64,000 nt of DNA from Talpa occidentalis (lineage: Eukaryota > Chordata > Mammalia > Eulipotyphla > Talpidae). A model generated the notes under the pieces. It had not been told where the DNA came from. It searched no databases and worked only from the letters and a program-made list of their open reading frames with translations. The position numbers were made by a program, and so were the translations under genes. Shown piece by piece: positions 1-14,599 of the stretch; positions within the stretch are counted from its first letter, which is position 1; every line of letters starts with the position of its first letter. Location of the stretch: contig NW_023603184.1 of assembly GCF_014898055.3 (NCBI RefSeq), positions 34,657,359 through 34,721,358 of the forward strand, given 5' to 3'.

Positions 1-732
1 GCTGACTTTATTTGATAAAATATTTTTGAGTGCTTCTTATGTAGAAGGGAGACACTCTCTGAGGTACTGTGATGAATTTTGCAGGTTCTTTCCTCTGGAA
101 GGCAATATCTCAGTCTCCTTTATAGTCTGTATCCTGTCTGTCCCCGAATGTCTGATCTCACCCTCCTTTCCATCTACATGTACACTGAGTCACTCCATCC
201 ATTTCCTTAGCTTTAATTGCCAACAACTCCCAAATCTGTTCTCCCAGCTCCAGATGCTCCCAGGCAGCTCAAACTCATACATAGAAAATGGAACTATTTT
301 CCTTTTTTTCTTACTCCCTTATTTCCTTTTCTTACCCCTTTTGGGGAGAAAAGGGAAGGATAATTTTAGGAAAGCTTGAGACTGTTTTAAGGAAAAGCAG
401 TAAGAAATTAAGTCAGAACAATGGCATTAAGCTTCCAGTGACATTCCTAGGTACAGCTTCCTCAGCGTGAGGAGCAGGGTAATTTTAGTGCTGATTCCCA
501 TGCTGGGCTCCACAGTGGTGTGCCAAGGTCTATGTGAAGCCACAGTGTAAACAAGATTTATCTTCCTAGAGCATTAATTTTCATAGACGTGTGTGTATGT
601 GTGTGTGTGTGTGTGTATGATGTACAATCTTTAGTAAAAAATAAAACCACTTTATATTACGGAGATATTGTGAAACAGAATGCAATGTAAACAGAAAATA
701 TTAACTTCTTACTGAAAATATAAACACAATAA
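1..732. other. No gene recognised
   Basis: AT-rich sequence with a GT microsatellite; no convincing frame or known repeat. Confidence 0.6.
587..618. repeat. (GT)n microsatellite
   Basis: GTGTGTGTATGTGTGTGTGT type, imperfect. Confidence 0.9.
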
Positions 733-740
733 CCATTTCT

Positions 741-1010
741 ATTTTTTTTAAGATTTATTTATTTATACATACAAGAACTGGGGTACAGGCCAGAGGTCTG
801 GGGGGTGAGAGGATTCACTAGAGTCGGAGTGGGGAATAGAACAGGCGGATTGACTGAAGTACACTGCTGAGGGGAGCAGCGGGTGAGGCAGGAGAGGTCT
901 GTTGTGCCACGTGGGTAGCTCCCTGGCTGGGGATTGAACTCTTGCTACAGTGGTTGCGGCGAGCTTCATAGGTTGTGTCTTAACCCCTTGCGCCACCAGG
1001 AAGGGACCCC
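741..1010 (-). mobile_element. tRNA-derived SINE, older subfamily
   Basis: Flanked by CCATTTCT (733-740 and 1011-1018). Belongs to the variant with ACAAGAACTGGGGTACAGGCC near the tail rather than ACAAGCACTGGGTACAGTC. Confidence 0.88.
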
Positions 1011-1018
1011 CCATTTCT

Positions 1019-2308
1019 CTTCTTACGGCATCTCAAATTTAAGCGAGGTAGAAAGGCTGAAGGGTACAGAAGTTACACAATAGTGAACTTGGGCAGTCAG
1101 TTTTGCAGGAGCTTCTCAGATGAAGTATCAATAGAAGGAAACCAGGGAAGGCAGGAGTTAGTGCACCCTTACTGCAGAGCTAGGGTAAAGAACTTCACAC
1201 AAGGAATTGATTCAGTTAGTAGACATTTGTGGATATGTCTCTAGGTGGTGCAAGAATGAATTACATTATATTCCCTGGTCTCAAGGAGTTCACTCTGGGA
1301 AAGGATGCGAACCAAGTTGATTATGCCATTACTACAATGAAGAATATATAGTGTGAAATTGGACATGGGTAACATGCCTAGGTTTTCTTGGGAAATTCTG
1401 TGATTACTTCTCAAGTTATCATTTCAAATTTTGGGTTAAGTCTTAGAAGATGTACAGGTACTTTTTTGGTCTGTAGGCTGGTTAGAAATATTTCAGGAAA
1501 TTGCAACATGAAATGTGTGGAAAATGCGTCAGACACATGCTTACATTCTTGACAGTCAGGAACACTTACGTCCCTGGAGAAGGAGTCGGCCATTTCTTCT
1601 TTAGCTTTGGCATACTCAGCAGTGTTGCTGAGCGCTGTCCCTGTACCATGGCTACTATTTTGTAAAGCCAGAATTCAGTGTCTTAGACGAGTAGCTTACA
1701 CCACCTAATGTAATAAACGTAGGTTGAGTAGGATAATGTGATAATCTCCTTTGATAGGACTGTAACTGCATACAGGAAGAGAAGAGACCCAGCTCTGTTT
1801 GGAGGGTGATGTGGTTTGGAGGTCTCACTAAAGTGCCTTCTGAGTAGAGATCTGAATATAACGTAGGCAAACCAAGGCAATGGTGAGTCACTGTAATGCT
1901 GATTGAGATCAGAATTTTTCAAAGTGCAAGTTGTGATTCATTGTTAAATTGTAAAATCAAGTGAATTAGGAGCACCACTAAAAAAAAAATAGCAAATTAG
2001 AACAGAAAATGTTATGTGCCTTATGTAGTAAAATGTTTTATAGTACATGGATATAATTTAATTATATTATACATGGATATAATATGTTCTGATGTAAAAG
2101 TGTTTTGATCTGTAAGTCATAATTTTTTTTTTTGAGAAACACTAATCTATAAAGATTCAACAGGAGCAACTAATTTGGGTAATTATTAAGAAGCCAGGGT
2201 TAAATGGAAATAATCACTAAAGGTTATTACTATGAAGTTTAGTTGCTCTGACCTGCTATTTTGTGTCATCTTCAGCCTAAAGCCAGTTTCCCACTGGCAT
2301 TAAGAATA
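1019..2308. other. No gene recognised
   Basis: AT-rich single-copy-looking sequence. Short frames on the minus strand lack family resemblance. Confidence 0.6.
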
Positions 2309-2317
2309 ACATACCTT

Positions 2318-2590
2318 TTTTTAAAATTAATTAATTTATTTATACAAGCACTGGGTACAGTCAGAAGCGTGGGAGGGTGAGAGAATTCACCAGAGCCAGA
2401 GAGGGGAGCAGAGCAGGCAGAAGGACTGAAGTACACTGCTGAGGGGAGCAGCGGGTGGCAGGAGAGGTCTGCCTGCCATGTGGGACCTTCCTCCGGTGGC
2501 CAGGGAGCAGCCGGGGATCGAACCGGTGCTGCAGAGGCTATGGGCAGCTTCGCAACCAGCGCTCAACCACTGCGCCACTGGGGAGGCCCT
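2318..2590 (-). mobile_element. tRNA-derived SINE
   Basis: Common subfamily (ACAAGCACTGGGTACAGTC). Probable duplication ACATACCT/CCATACCT at the two ends. The B-box-like CGAACCGG is visible near 2519-2526 on the plus strand. Confidence 0.9.
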
Positions 2591-3183
2591 ACCATACCTC
2601 TGTTGAGCACAGTAGAGTCTGGATTCTCACTGGCTGGTATTAGTTCAGGTCTGTCCATCCCTGAGCCCAACAATACTAAGGGGATGGAAATATTATTATT
2701 GCCTTAATCAGGGATGGGTGTTTGGGAACCAACACAGTTGGGAGCTCTAACGCCCTGTTGTAAATTCAGTGGATTATGAAAATAATGTAGTGGAACTTAG
2801 CTTTACAGAGAAATGAATTTAACTGTGGGGATGGAGAGAGAAGTCACTCAGGAGATGCCAACGGTGTGTGTAACAAGTTAGGTAGGTAGAAGGTGGCAGG
2901 TTCTCTGGGTGAGACTGCATGAATGAAATGTGTTAAGGGGAATGATGGGAAAGGTTGTTTCTGCTCATCTCTGTATCCCTAATATCAGGGTCTGACATGG
3001 CAAACATGCTGGTTACTAGCAGATGCTTAATACTTAGAAAACTGTTGAAAGTCTCAAAGGGACATACATTTCTGGGGACTAAACGGAAAAGTTATGGAAT
3101 TCAGCCATAATCCTGTTACCAATATTTAAAGATGTGGTTTAAGGAAAATTAAAAAAAAATATGTATTTTTTATTTTTATTTAT

Positions 3184-3445
3184 TTTTAAAGATTTATTTA
3201 CTTATACAAGAACTGGGCTACAGGCCAGATGTGCGGGAGGGTGAGAGGATTCACCAGACAGAGCAGGGAACAGAACAGGCAGATGGACAAAATACACTGC
3301 TGAGGGGAGCAGCGGGCGCGACAGGAGAGGTCTGCAGCGCCATGTGGGATCCTCACTGGCCGGCCAGGATCGAACTGGAGCTGCAGAGGTTACAGACAGC
3401 TTCACAGTGCTGTGCTCAGCTGCCTGCGCCACCAGCGGAGGCCCA
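3184..3445 (-). mobile_element. tRNA-derived SINE next to a second copy
   Basis: Flanked by AAAATATGTATTTTT (about 3157-3172 and 3445-3460). The right-hand duplication runs into the tail of the next SINE, so this copy is the younger of the pair and landed beside or in the other's tail. Confidence 0.88.
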
Positions 3446-3457
3446 AAATATGTATTT

Positions 3458-3717
3458 TTTTAAGATTTATTTATGCATACAAGTGCTGGGGTGCAGACTA
3501 GAGGTGTGGGGGCAGGGGTGAGAGGATTTACCAAAGTGGGGAGCAGAACAGGCAGATTGATTGAAACATATCGCCGAGGGTAGTGATGGGTAAGTCAGGA
3601 GAGGTCTGCTGTGCCATGTGGGTTAGCTCCCTGGCAAGGGATCAAACTCTTGCTGCAGTGGCTGCCCATAGCTTCATAGTGCCGAGACTTAACCCCTTGT
3701 GCCACCAAGGAGGCCCA
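3458..3717 (-). mobile_element. tRNA-derived SINE, older subfamily
   Basis: More diverged copy (GTGCTGGGGTGCAGAC; head GTGCCACCAAGGAGGCCC). Serves as neighbour and partial target of the SINE at 3184-3445. Confidence 0.87.
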
Positions 3718-4800
3718 GAAAATACTTTTCTTTAGATTTCAGGGATGACTGCAAAATATCTACCTGTGGTGAATATTCATGCCTAGACAGAAGGGTGTAA
3801 ATTTTTTGCAAGATGCACTTACAGTTGCAGGTTTATTCATTTATTCAATAAATGTTTTGCATATCTCACTCACAATAGTTAGAAAGAGCTTCCTGGCAAC
3901 AGCATGGAAAAACGAATTGAGATGGGGAACTCTATTGGGAACAGATGTTTTAGAGGCGAGCAGCTGCAGTGAGAGACCAGACTAGCCTTGTCAGTGGTGC
4001 CTGTATCTGCCAGACCACTGACCCCTCCATTCTCATCCTTATCTAGAAAGTAGATGGATTTGGTGGGCCAAGTACAAGCTGAAGGTCCAGCCTAAGGTAA
4101 AATCTCTTATATGGTGATAGATCATCCAGGCCCTGCTCTCAAGTGTGCAGGTCAGGGACAGCTTCAAGTCTTCTCAGACTGATGCCTGGCTGGGCCAAGT
4201 CTGGTTTCACAGTAATGAACATGTATAAATGATCTTCCTCCTTCTCATATGCCTTAGCCATTCTGAAGCCGGATTTCCCTTTTCTGAGTTCCCAGAGAGG
4301 CCCAGATTTGACAATAAAAAATTTCCAGGAAATTCCCATCAGTTTTAACTTCCTAGTACTCCTCCCACCTCACCAGCTACGGAAGGAGCTTATCCTGGAG
4401 TCCAACATCCTCTGTTGAATGCTTCTACTCCCTTGGCTAGAATGGTATAACCTGAATTCTCAGGTCCTCTCCTTTGAGGTTCATTGTGGGCTTGAGTGGG
4501 GGGCACATGAGGATCACATGTGACCCTGTCTAAAAACAGAATTGTTCTAGTGTTTCTGAGGGCTCCCAGGATACCAGATAATTATGAAAAGTTCACTTCT
4601 AGATATTCACCCTCAACCTGTGCCAGTAAGTAATCTTTCTCTAGATGTCAAAATTCAGTCAACTTTGGGGGGTAATGTGGAGTACACACAAAAAAACATA
4701 GACATACTGTTACTAATTTACTTTTCTAGGTAGGCTGAGCATTTGGATAGTCCTTTTTCTCCAGAAATCCCCAGGGAGAAAAAAAAAAAAATCAGCTTTT
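3718..4800. other. No gene recognised; downstream flank of MRPL17
   Basis: Sequence 3' of MRPL17. A poly-T run at 4797-4813 may mark an old retroposed tail or the A-rich end beyond the MRPL17 3' UTR. Confidence 0.55.
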
Positions 4801-4989
4801 TTTTTTTTTTTTAATACAAGGAACTTTATCTATGGTGACAAGAGAGGGTCATCTGGCTTCCAAGAGGGTTCTGGGCATTAAGGTTGCCCATTTTACAAGT
4901 CTAGCTCCATTTCTTCTTAGAGATAAAAGAGCTTCAAAGACCTGTTGTGACCATCAATACTGATGAGAAGGCCATGCACCTGCCTCCAG

Positions 4990-6242
<1,253 letters not shown>

Positions 6243-6713
6243 AGAGCCTGCCTCGTTGGCAGAGCGGAGGGAGGAGAAGGGGCGTTGCCCTCTTGAAGGC
6301 GGCGAGCCGCGCCGGCTTCAGGCATTTCCCTGACGCGAGGAAACGCGCCCTCTAGTGTGGGACGCGCGGGACTGCGGGCGCTTCTGTGCTGCGTCAGACC
6401 TGGGGCGGCCGGCCGAAACGGGACGCCCCGCCGCGGGGCATGCTGGGAAAGCGAGTCTCCGCTCACAGGGCGCCGGGAGGGGCCGGTCCCGCGGCTGCCG
6501 GCCCCGCCCCGCGCGCGATGAACCCGCCTGACTCTGAGCGCGACGTTTTGAAACAAATTATTTTCCTTTATGACGGGGAGAGGAATAACTGATGCTCAGT
6601 AAAGAATGGTAGGTAGTGAAAAATTTCTTTTAAGTACATGTAATCATTACAGTTAAAGAAAAATAACAGCACTTTGGAGGAAAAGTAATAGATTAATACT
6701 TTTAATTACATCT

Positions 6714-7176
6714 GCTTTTTTAAAATTTTATTTAATATATTTTTACATTATTTTTCATTTTTGCACAATGTATGCATTTTCATCTTGGTTATATAGTCCC
6801 CGTACAATTCCCACCCCCCTTATTTTGACCCTCCCCCCCCCTCTGGTTTATAGCTGCTTGTTGATTTTGATTTTTACTTTATTACAATTAGTCTTTTTCC
6901 TGGTCCCTTATTTAGGTTTTCTAAATTCCTGCTATGAGTGAGACCATCCCGTATTTTTCTTTTTCTTTCTGGCTTATTTCGCTGAGCATGATCCCTTCCA
7001 GCGCCATCCATGTTGCTGCAAATGGCATGAGTTTATCTTTTTTGAATGCTGAGTAATATTCCATGGTGTATATGTACCACATCTTCTTGATCCAGTCATC
7101 TATTTTTGGGCATTTGGGTTGTTAACATAGCTTAACTATTGTAAATAGCGCTGCTATAAACATAGGGGTGCAGGCT
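6714..7176 (-). mobile_element. LINE-1 3' end fragment
   Basis: The plus strand shows the same L1 3' UTR and ORF2 tail as at 34103-34540, including GACCCTCCCCCC, GAGTAATATTCCATGGTGTA and CATAGGGGTGCAGG, with a T-rich run on each side. It lies just upstream of the MRPL17 promoter island. Confidence 0.85.
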
Positions 7177-10100
7177 TTTTTTTTTTAAAGGAGAAAACAT
7201 ACCTACGCATTTATATATTCACGTATTTTTCTGTTTTGGGGCTTTAGTGTCTGTAGATTTGTAGAGACTTTGTAAAAATTGCTCCTTGTTATGGGTTGTA
7301 TTTTGTCACCCTGAAAAACAGGGTAAGTTGATTACTAATTTTTGTGGTATCATTACTGAGGTTAAAAACTAAGCCCCCACTCCTTGCCTAGCAGGCAAGT
7401 TTGGGAGACTTGAATTGGTAAGGTTGATATGGGAACCTGGCCTTAAGACCCTTCACCTTGACCATGAATGCCCAAGCAGGATCAGGACACATTCTGTTTC
7501 AAAGGTCAACGGCTACGACCAGACATCCCTGAAGATAACAGGTTATAAATGAGAGCCTCAAGCCCATCTTGGGTTGTACACACCTCCCATCTTGCCCCCT
7601 GCTCTCTTGCAGGAAATTTCAATGATTCTGCCTTTTCTGTTCTCCACTTTGTCTCTGGTGAATTCTTTCACACATGCTAATCCCCTTTCCCCCCAGCCCC
7701 CCACCATCAATATTATACTGCTACAATATTTGATACATAGGATACTTAGATTTGTCACTTTATCTTTTTTATAAGTGACCAGAGAATGTAGAGTTTTATA
7801 TAAATTATACTTCACAGTGAAATCCAGAAGTTACAGTATTGTTCATGTCTTGTTTCTTTGTGATCAGTTCTTACAGCTTTCAGTTATATGCACTATTAAA
7901 AATTTCACCAAGACATCATCATCAGAAAATTCATCATGAATTTCTATTGGTAAAAGCTATTTCTGTTGAAGATTTCTTTCTTAGCACAAGTCCGAGAAAG
8001 TGAACATTGACACTGACATTATTTGATCCAGTGCTTTTAAAGGATGACCTGATCTGAAACTCAGGAAAGAAAATTCTCATACAACTAACTTTGTTTAGTT
8101 AAATTTACTTTAAATTTACTGTTTTAAAAGCATGAGGGTTGGAATCACAAAATACACCTGAATGGAGCTTTGAACATCTAAATTCTTATGAATTTCCTAT
8201 GAAAGTAATACATGTGGTGGAATTTGTGCAACTGATACTCCTTCAACTGATACTATACTTCCATATAGAATAAAATATTTTTAGTAGATTAGTTTTAAAA
8301 AGTGGTAATTTGAGGCATACCAACATATTTTATTATTATATTCAACAATAACCATAGCAATTGTTTAGAATATATACCAACAAAAATCTTTTTTTAAGTA
8401 TTTTGAATCTTTTGGTGTACAACAAAAATTGTTTTACAAGGTGATAAATATCTGATTGACTTAATTATATTATTATATTAATATCCTCTACGGACATTTA
8501 CCCCTTATGCTTGCATGGGGACAGGTTGCTTCCATCACCCGACCCTTGGTACTCACTTACTGGTTCAGCTGAGCCCCTAGAGAAGATGCTCAGATGGATC
8601 TGGGTATCTTGGCTGAGCAGGGACTTGGAGTAACTCTCATGAGATTTCATGTTTAGTACTTGAGAAGGTATTAGTCAATAGTTTCTAGTCTGGCAGAGAT
8701 GAGAAAAGTGGTCCCCAACAATGTTCTGGAGTTTGCTTGTAGAAAAATTCTATATATACAATTTCATAGTTTTGGGAGAAGGGAGTTGGGTCCACACTGC
8801 TACAGAGATCCCTGAGTGATGTTGTAATAGAACAAAAATATTCGTTTGGTCTTCATCCATGATTCTTGGTAGAGAGCTCCTAAAACCCCTGGAAGTGCTC
8901 TTTGAACCAATCTTGTGATTAGAGGGTTGGAACTTTCAGCCTGGAGGGCGGTAGTGGTGGAGGAGAGAGTGGGGAAGATGGAGTGGTGGTGGTTTTTCTC
9001 TTCCAGAGAAAGGAATGGTTGAAGGTTGACATAGTCACCAATGACCGATGATTTTATCACTCATGCCTACATAATGAAGCCTCTGCAAAACCTTAATGTT
9101 CTGGGAGGGACTGAATAAAGACTGTCTTTGGTATCAGATAGAATTGTGATCATATGAAGCCCAGATAAAATGAGTTTTCACATTAAGAATCACTAAGATA
9201 TTGAAAGTAATAGTAAAGCAAACATTTCAAATGGAAATAAGAAACTTGGAAGCAGCAAAATAAGTCACTGATCTATATGCAGTAAAGGCGAGGTGGTCCA
9301 GCATTGTAGAGGGACAAGGAGTTTGGATGGAAATCAGCAGAACCCTCTGTGATGATGTTTCCCTCTGGAAACGATGTTTTGAACTTGGCTTACTCTCTTC
9401 ATGTGGTGTTCTTTCCCCTTCCCCCTTCATTTCCTTGTATTATTAGTGAGAACTGCCTGCTGCTGAGATTACAAGGTCTTTCAAGGTCAGAGACGGGCTC
9501 TGACTCATGCATTCTCCTTTTTTCTCTCCTCCACCTCCAGCCTAGAGTTGTGCTTTTCTTTCTTTTCTAAAATGTTTTTCAACACAAGTTTGTACAAAAG
9601 GGAACTTTGATTTTTTTGAGTCTGAATGCCTGGATGATTTTACCTTTATTTAGAAAGATTGTTTATCCTTCCCTTCCCTTTCATTTGATAGCTCTTTATT
9701 GAGAATTTACTATGTGACTAGGTACATTGCTTGTTGACTGATTTTCATCATGCCTCAACACCGTATCTTTCACTAATTGTGTCTCTGCATGGTATATCCC
9801 ATTCTCTGTGACCTCTCAATACTGAGTTTAAATTATTAAAGGGATTCCTTTAACTCACTTCTTCCTTGTGAGCGGGAACTCAGACATGTCAGTAACTATA
9901 CTATAGTGAAGCGTCTACTTGCTATGCTTTGAGTCCTTTCATTCATCCTAGCTGACGTATTCATTCACCTCTGGGAATCATTTCTTCCTATTTTTCTCTA
10001 CTTACTTCTTTTAGGAACTCTTCTACCAGCTAAAATTTAGATAATTAGAGCATTAGAGAAGAAAATAGCTATACATTTGATCCATTTGATAGGTCATTTG

Positions 10101-11459
10101 CTAATTTTCTAGTTCAAGTGTTTTTGATCTTTTTTATTTCTTTTGGAAATGACTGACAAAACTTATTTTAAAGTAATTTTTTTAAAATGTGCAAAATATA
10201 AAGGATTACAAAGGAAAACAATGATATTGGGACACATAGTATATTTTAAAAGCTCATATTTGCTTACTTTGTAAGATGTACTTTCAAATTAAAATATCAA
10301 TTAACAAGATTTAATAGGCTTTAGAAGAACTGTATTTTATAAAGTAATGATGAACAACAATGGTATTTACAACAACTGTAATGTGATGCAAAAATATCTG
10401 TGATTTCTACTAAGACTTCTGTAGTTTGCTGCCTACACACAGATTGAAGAAAATGCTGCATTTCAGTAACAGATCAGTGAAAATAGTTACTTTTTTTCCC
10501 CATTCAGTTTCATGGGCCCCTTGAGTATCTGTAACCTTCAAGTTAACACTCCCTGATGTATTGTGCAGGTGAGGAACTGAGCAACACTTCTGTGGAAAAA
10601 AAGTGAAAGGAACTCTTCTTGGAAAGAGAACTACATTTGAATTCTAGTGTAGCTTAGTAATGAGTATCAAGTCAGACCCTGTACTCCACACCCTGTTTCT
10701 CTGATTATTCTCTCTCTCTCTCTCTCTCTCTAGACTTATGTACATAAACTTTGTATGTTCCAAGCACTGGACTAGGTATTAGAGATTCATACTATAACTG
10801 TCCTTTACAAGAGATATAATCTAGTTAGGATTTAAACATTGAACAAACACACAGAAGAGTTTTTACATTGCTTGTAAAGGTATAAAATATGATTTCGAGG
10901 GAATAAGTAATGGAAGAAATTCAAACTAGTTTGTGAGGTCAGGAAAAGCTTGTCTAAGAATGTGATATCTGACCTAGGACCTGAAGGATAACAGCAGAAA
11001 GATGGGAGTAGTTGTTTGAGAAGGTGGCATTTTCCCTGCCCCCACTTACATGCGGCCACCTTGGAATACCAGTCCCAGTGTTCCATGAACTGAACTTCCT
11101 GTTTGGGAGAGCTACTAGGAACTATGGGTGGACCTTAGCAGCCCCTGACTATATTACACATAAGTAAAGTGGGCTTGGAGTTCTTGCTTCTCCAACTTTG
11201 ACTTGTATCCAGGGACTTGCGGGGACTTGGAAGGAGACATATGGAGAATGAAACATGTTGAAACACTTGGAAGAGATGTGTGTGAGACATAGGGGGAAAC
11301 TGACATGTGTGGTGCGTATTATCTTGATTTGTATTTTTGCATCTCTCCTCCTGTCACAGACTTGCCTGACCCCTTTTGCCTTCTTTTGTGGTTCCCTGCC
11401 AGACATCAGACTTAGACTTGTGGCAAGCTTTTGTACCACAGTGGCCCCGCTGTGGAGTG
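7177..11459. other. No gene recognised
   Basis: Over 4 kb of AT-rich sequence with a TC microsatellite. Parts (7290-7680) have the look of an old MaLR/DNA-transposon remnant, but I cannot place them. Confidence 0.55.
10708..10731. repeat. (TC)n microsatellite
   Basis: About twelve uninterrupted TC units. Confidence 0.92.
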
Positions 11460-12400
11460 ACCCTGTTTGACTAGGCATTTGCCCATAAGGAGATGGGTAA
11501 TTTTGGGAGAGGGGTAATTTTTGGAAATGAAACAGTGCCATACAGGTCTGTAGTGGGTCAAAGGATAGTGCCAAGGTAGAAGACAAGTAACCTCTGTGGA
11601 GTCTCACCTACACACAATTGCAAGATCACTCAGGGTCAAGAAACAACAACGGGGTTTATTTAACAAATGGGGGAAACAAAGAGTTTCTAAGGCTACAAGT
11701 GGCTGGCTATCTCACCCCAGATAGTGTCTAGTGTCCAGAACAAAAACAAAAAAGGCCGCTCATTCAAGATGGTGCTGTCCCATCAATGAGGGCCTGGAGC
11801 TTGTAGCACACCAGCAAGCAGCAGGCCAGGATCCAACTCAAGGTGGCAACCGGAGGTGTTCAAGGTGGGGTTGCTGAGATGACACTGTAGTAGCCCACAA
11901 CAACAGTCTGAAGGTTGGGCTGGACAGCACCAGATGCCAGACTGAGCAATGCCAAATGCAACAGCACCAGGAGGTGGTGCTAGATAAGTGGAAACAGTGG
12001 GCAGCTCTTAAAGGTGGCTGGACACAGAGTGCTGGTCACCAGGCAGCCATGCTGGTCTACATTGGTTAGTAGTGCCAGTCAGTACCAGTTACCAGGAGAT
12101 GGTTTCAGAGACATCAGTGTTACAGCTCCTTGGGCAGCTGGGATGGGGAAACTTTAACTGCTGCTGCTGCCCAGGCAGACCCCCCCTGGGAACCCCATCG
12201 TTCATATCTGACTGGGATGGGACTGCCTGTAGGTGCTGTGCTCTAAGGTGGTGGGGTGCCAGCAAAGCCAGCATGCCAAGCTGCTTGAACAGCAGGTCTG
12301 CTGTGACACAGGCACAGTCTCTTAAACTCAAAATTACTGGCTTCAAATGTCAACAGAGCAGTTTGAGAAATTTATTATAATTTTCCTTTTATAGCTCTTT
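11460..12400 (-). repeat. ERV LTR remnant, same family as 35.3-36.4 kb
   Basis: Reverse complement shares GTGGCTGGCTATCTCACCC-AGATAGTGTC and the AAATAA-containing stretch with 35930-36050, and GGCACTATCCTTTG with 36120-36140. The upstream (right) part is divergent, so that limit is approximate. Confidence 0.55.
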
Positions 12401-14149
12401 ACCACCATCTGGTGGTAAGAGAAGGACCTGAACTTCAGAAGGATGTCTGGTGATTGAACTCAGAGATAAGACGGGAGGCCCCAAGCAGGATGTGTATAGT
12501 GAGAATGGGAATCAGGGCAGGAGCAAGGGATTTCCTTGGTTTGAGGAATGGTTGAGAGGATCTGTGATGCTTTTACCAAAGCCAGTAGTTGCTTGCAAGG
12601 CTACCATTCTGTATCCCTACATTAAGATTCCCATTTTGCAGTTTCATTGTGACTCCAGAGACCCCTAATAACTATGCACTGAAGCAAGAAAAGCTTTTAG
12701 TAAACTTCATATATTTAACATGACAGAGAGCTGGGGGAGGGGGATCGCATTTGCACACTTAGGTGCCTCCCCAGTACATAGAATGATAAAGCTCTAGCTC
12801 TTCCAGTAATTATGCTAGCCCAGAGCATGTGGGACTTAGACTGGACGTCTTGTTTTGACTCAGTTGCACTCTTTACCGCCCCCCCCCTTCTAAGCAATGC
12901 ATTTGCGAGGTCCAGGTTTTTCATTTGACCTTACTTCCTTACCCCTGTAACCAAGTGCTGTGGAAAAATACCTATTCTTGCTCTGCTCATTAGTTTTCTT
13001 TCTTTTTTTCACCTTCTAAATATCTGTTTTCTAATCATCACTAATGAGTTGCCCATCTGGAGCTTTGTCTCACGCCGCTCTCCACTGCTCTCAACAGGGC
13101 TGTGGGCGCCTGCTCACTGTCTTGCCTGCTGGTCACTTCTGGCAAGTCTCCATTTTTTCTTGCTTTGAATGGATGCAGCCTTTATTTCCTCAAGCACTGT
13201 TTTGTTATTCTCTAAAACCCCATTGTTCAAATCCATTTAGATGTCACAGTCTTTCCCAAGGCCTTAAAGGAGTCACAGAATGGTTTCTCCAGAAGCGGAT
13301 GCTAAGACAGTGTGAGATGCAAGCTGCTTACTAGGGATAAACCCTCATGAAAGAAAGGGGGCAGAAGCAGATTTAGCAGAGGAGGGAGTTGAACTGTGAT
13401 GCAGGACCCACAAACCTTTCTCCAGCAGGTGGGTGAGTTCTGGATCATGTGTAACCCATCAGAGCATCATGTGTCAGCCTGTGATGGCCAGGTCTTTTTA
13501 TTATTCTCACTCACTGGGTACTGGATGCACTGGATACAGGCTCACTCAGGAGGGGAAGAGGCTGTGCAGTTGAGGCAGATTTGAAGAACCTGAGAACTGA
13601 AGACTGGCTGCTCAGCTTCACTCCTCTAAGCTGGGCAGCAAACACTTCCTTAGAAGGGGATGGGGTGGCACATTTCTGTTTGCCACAGAGAAACTGATGG
13701 GAATCACATTGTAAACTATAAGATAAAGTGATTGTTCCCATTGTTCAGAGGGAAAACACCAAAGATAATTTAACTGTCAGGGAGGTTCTTGCCAAGAGAA
13801 AGTGCCCTGATTCATACTAAAATAGTCTAGGTTAATTAAACTGCAAGCAGGCAGGAAAAAGCTGTATCACATTTTGTTTTAATAACCCTGGGGAGTTACC
13901 TGGTTTCCTGCTTTAAATCATAACTGACAGGGGGAGTTACCTTGCATTCTCCTTTAAACAGATGGTCTGTGTCACAGCTGGCAGGAATTGCTTAACACAT
14001 TGTTTTAACATCCTTAATACACAGCACCAGATGAACTAATGGCTGCTTTTGACATTTGGTGCCCCATCCTAGTACCACCTCTAGACAAAAGGTCCCATAT
14101 ATCTTGGTAAAGGCTGATGTTTTAGCAGCTAATTACTGTATCATACCGC
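12401..14149. other. No gene recognised
   Basis: Moderate-GC sequence with short frames only; no motif that I can name. Confidence 0.55.
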
Positions 14150-14549
14150 TTGAGGGGCGGTGGCTGTGGGCCCACAAGTGCAGTTAGCAAAGGCTCTGAC
14201 TGAGAAGTGACTGGAGTCTTGCTAGGCTAGAATACACACCCGAAGGGGGACACTTCAGATGCAGTGAGGCATATGAAGAAGCCTAGCTATTCTGTGCATG
14301 CCCCAATATAGCCTGCCCCTGAGTATATTATGAGGTTACCTCCTCTGTCCCTCCTGGAGGCTGACCCCATGAAACCTGTTTACAGCTCCCCTCTGGGAGT
14401 CAGCCCAGAAACTTTCCTTTCCGGGGTTGTCTTCCTCATAAACTAGTCTAATAAATCTTGCTTGATGCTGTATGTCTTGCCTTCTTGTTAAATTCTTTTA
14501 TCAGGAGTCAGAAACTGTGAAGGGGACCCAAGGTCTATGACAGTAACAT
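14150..14549 (+). repeat. Probable ERV LTR remnant
   Basis: GTCTAATAAATCTTGCTT at about 14446 is a poly(A) signal with a T/GT-rich tract after it, and the segment ends CTATGACAGTAACA. The upstream limit is not seen. Confidence 0.45.
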
Positions 14550-14599
14550 TTCCAACTTGGAATAAATGTAAGTTCCTTAGGTTGCATGGAAATTATAGT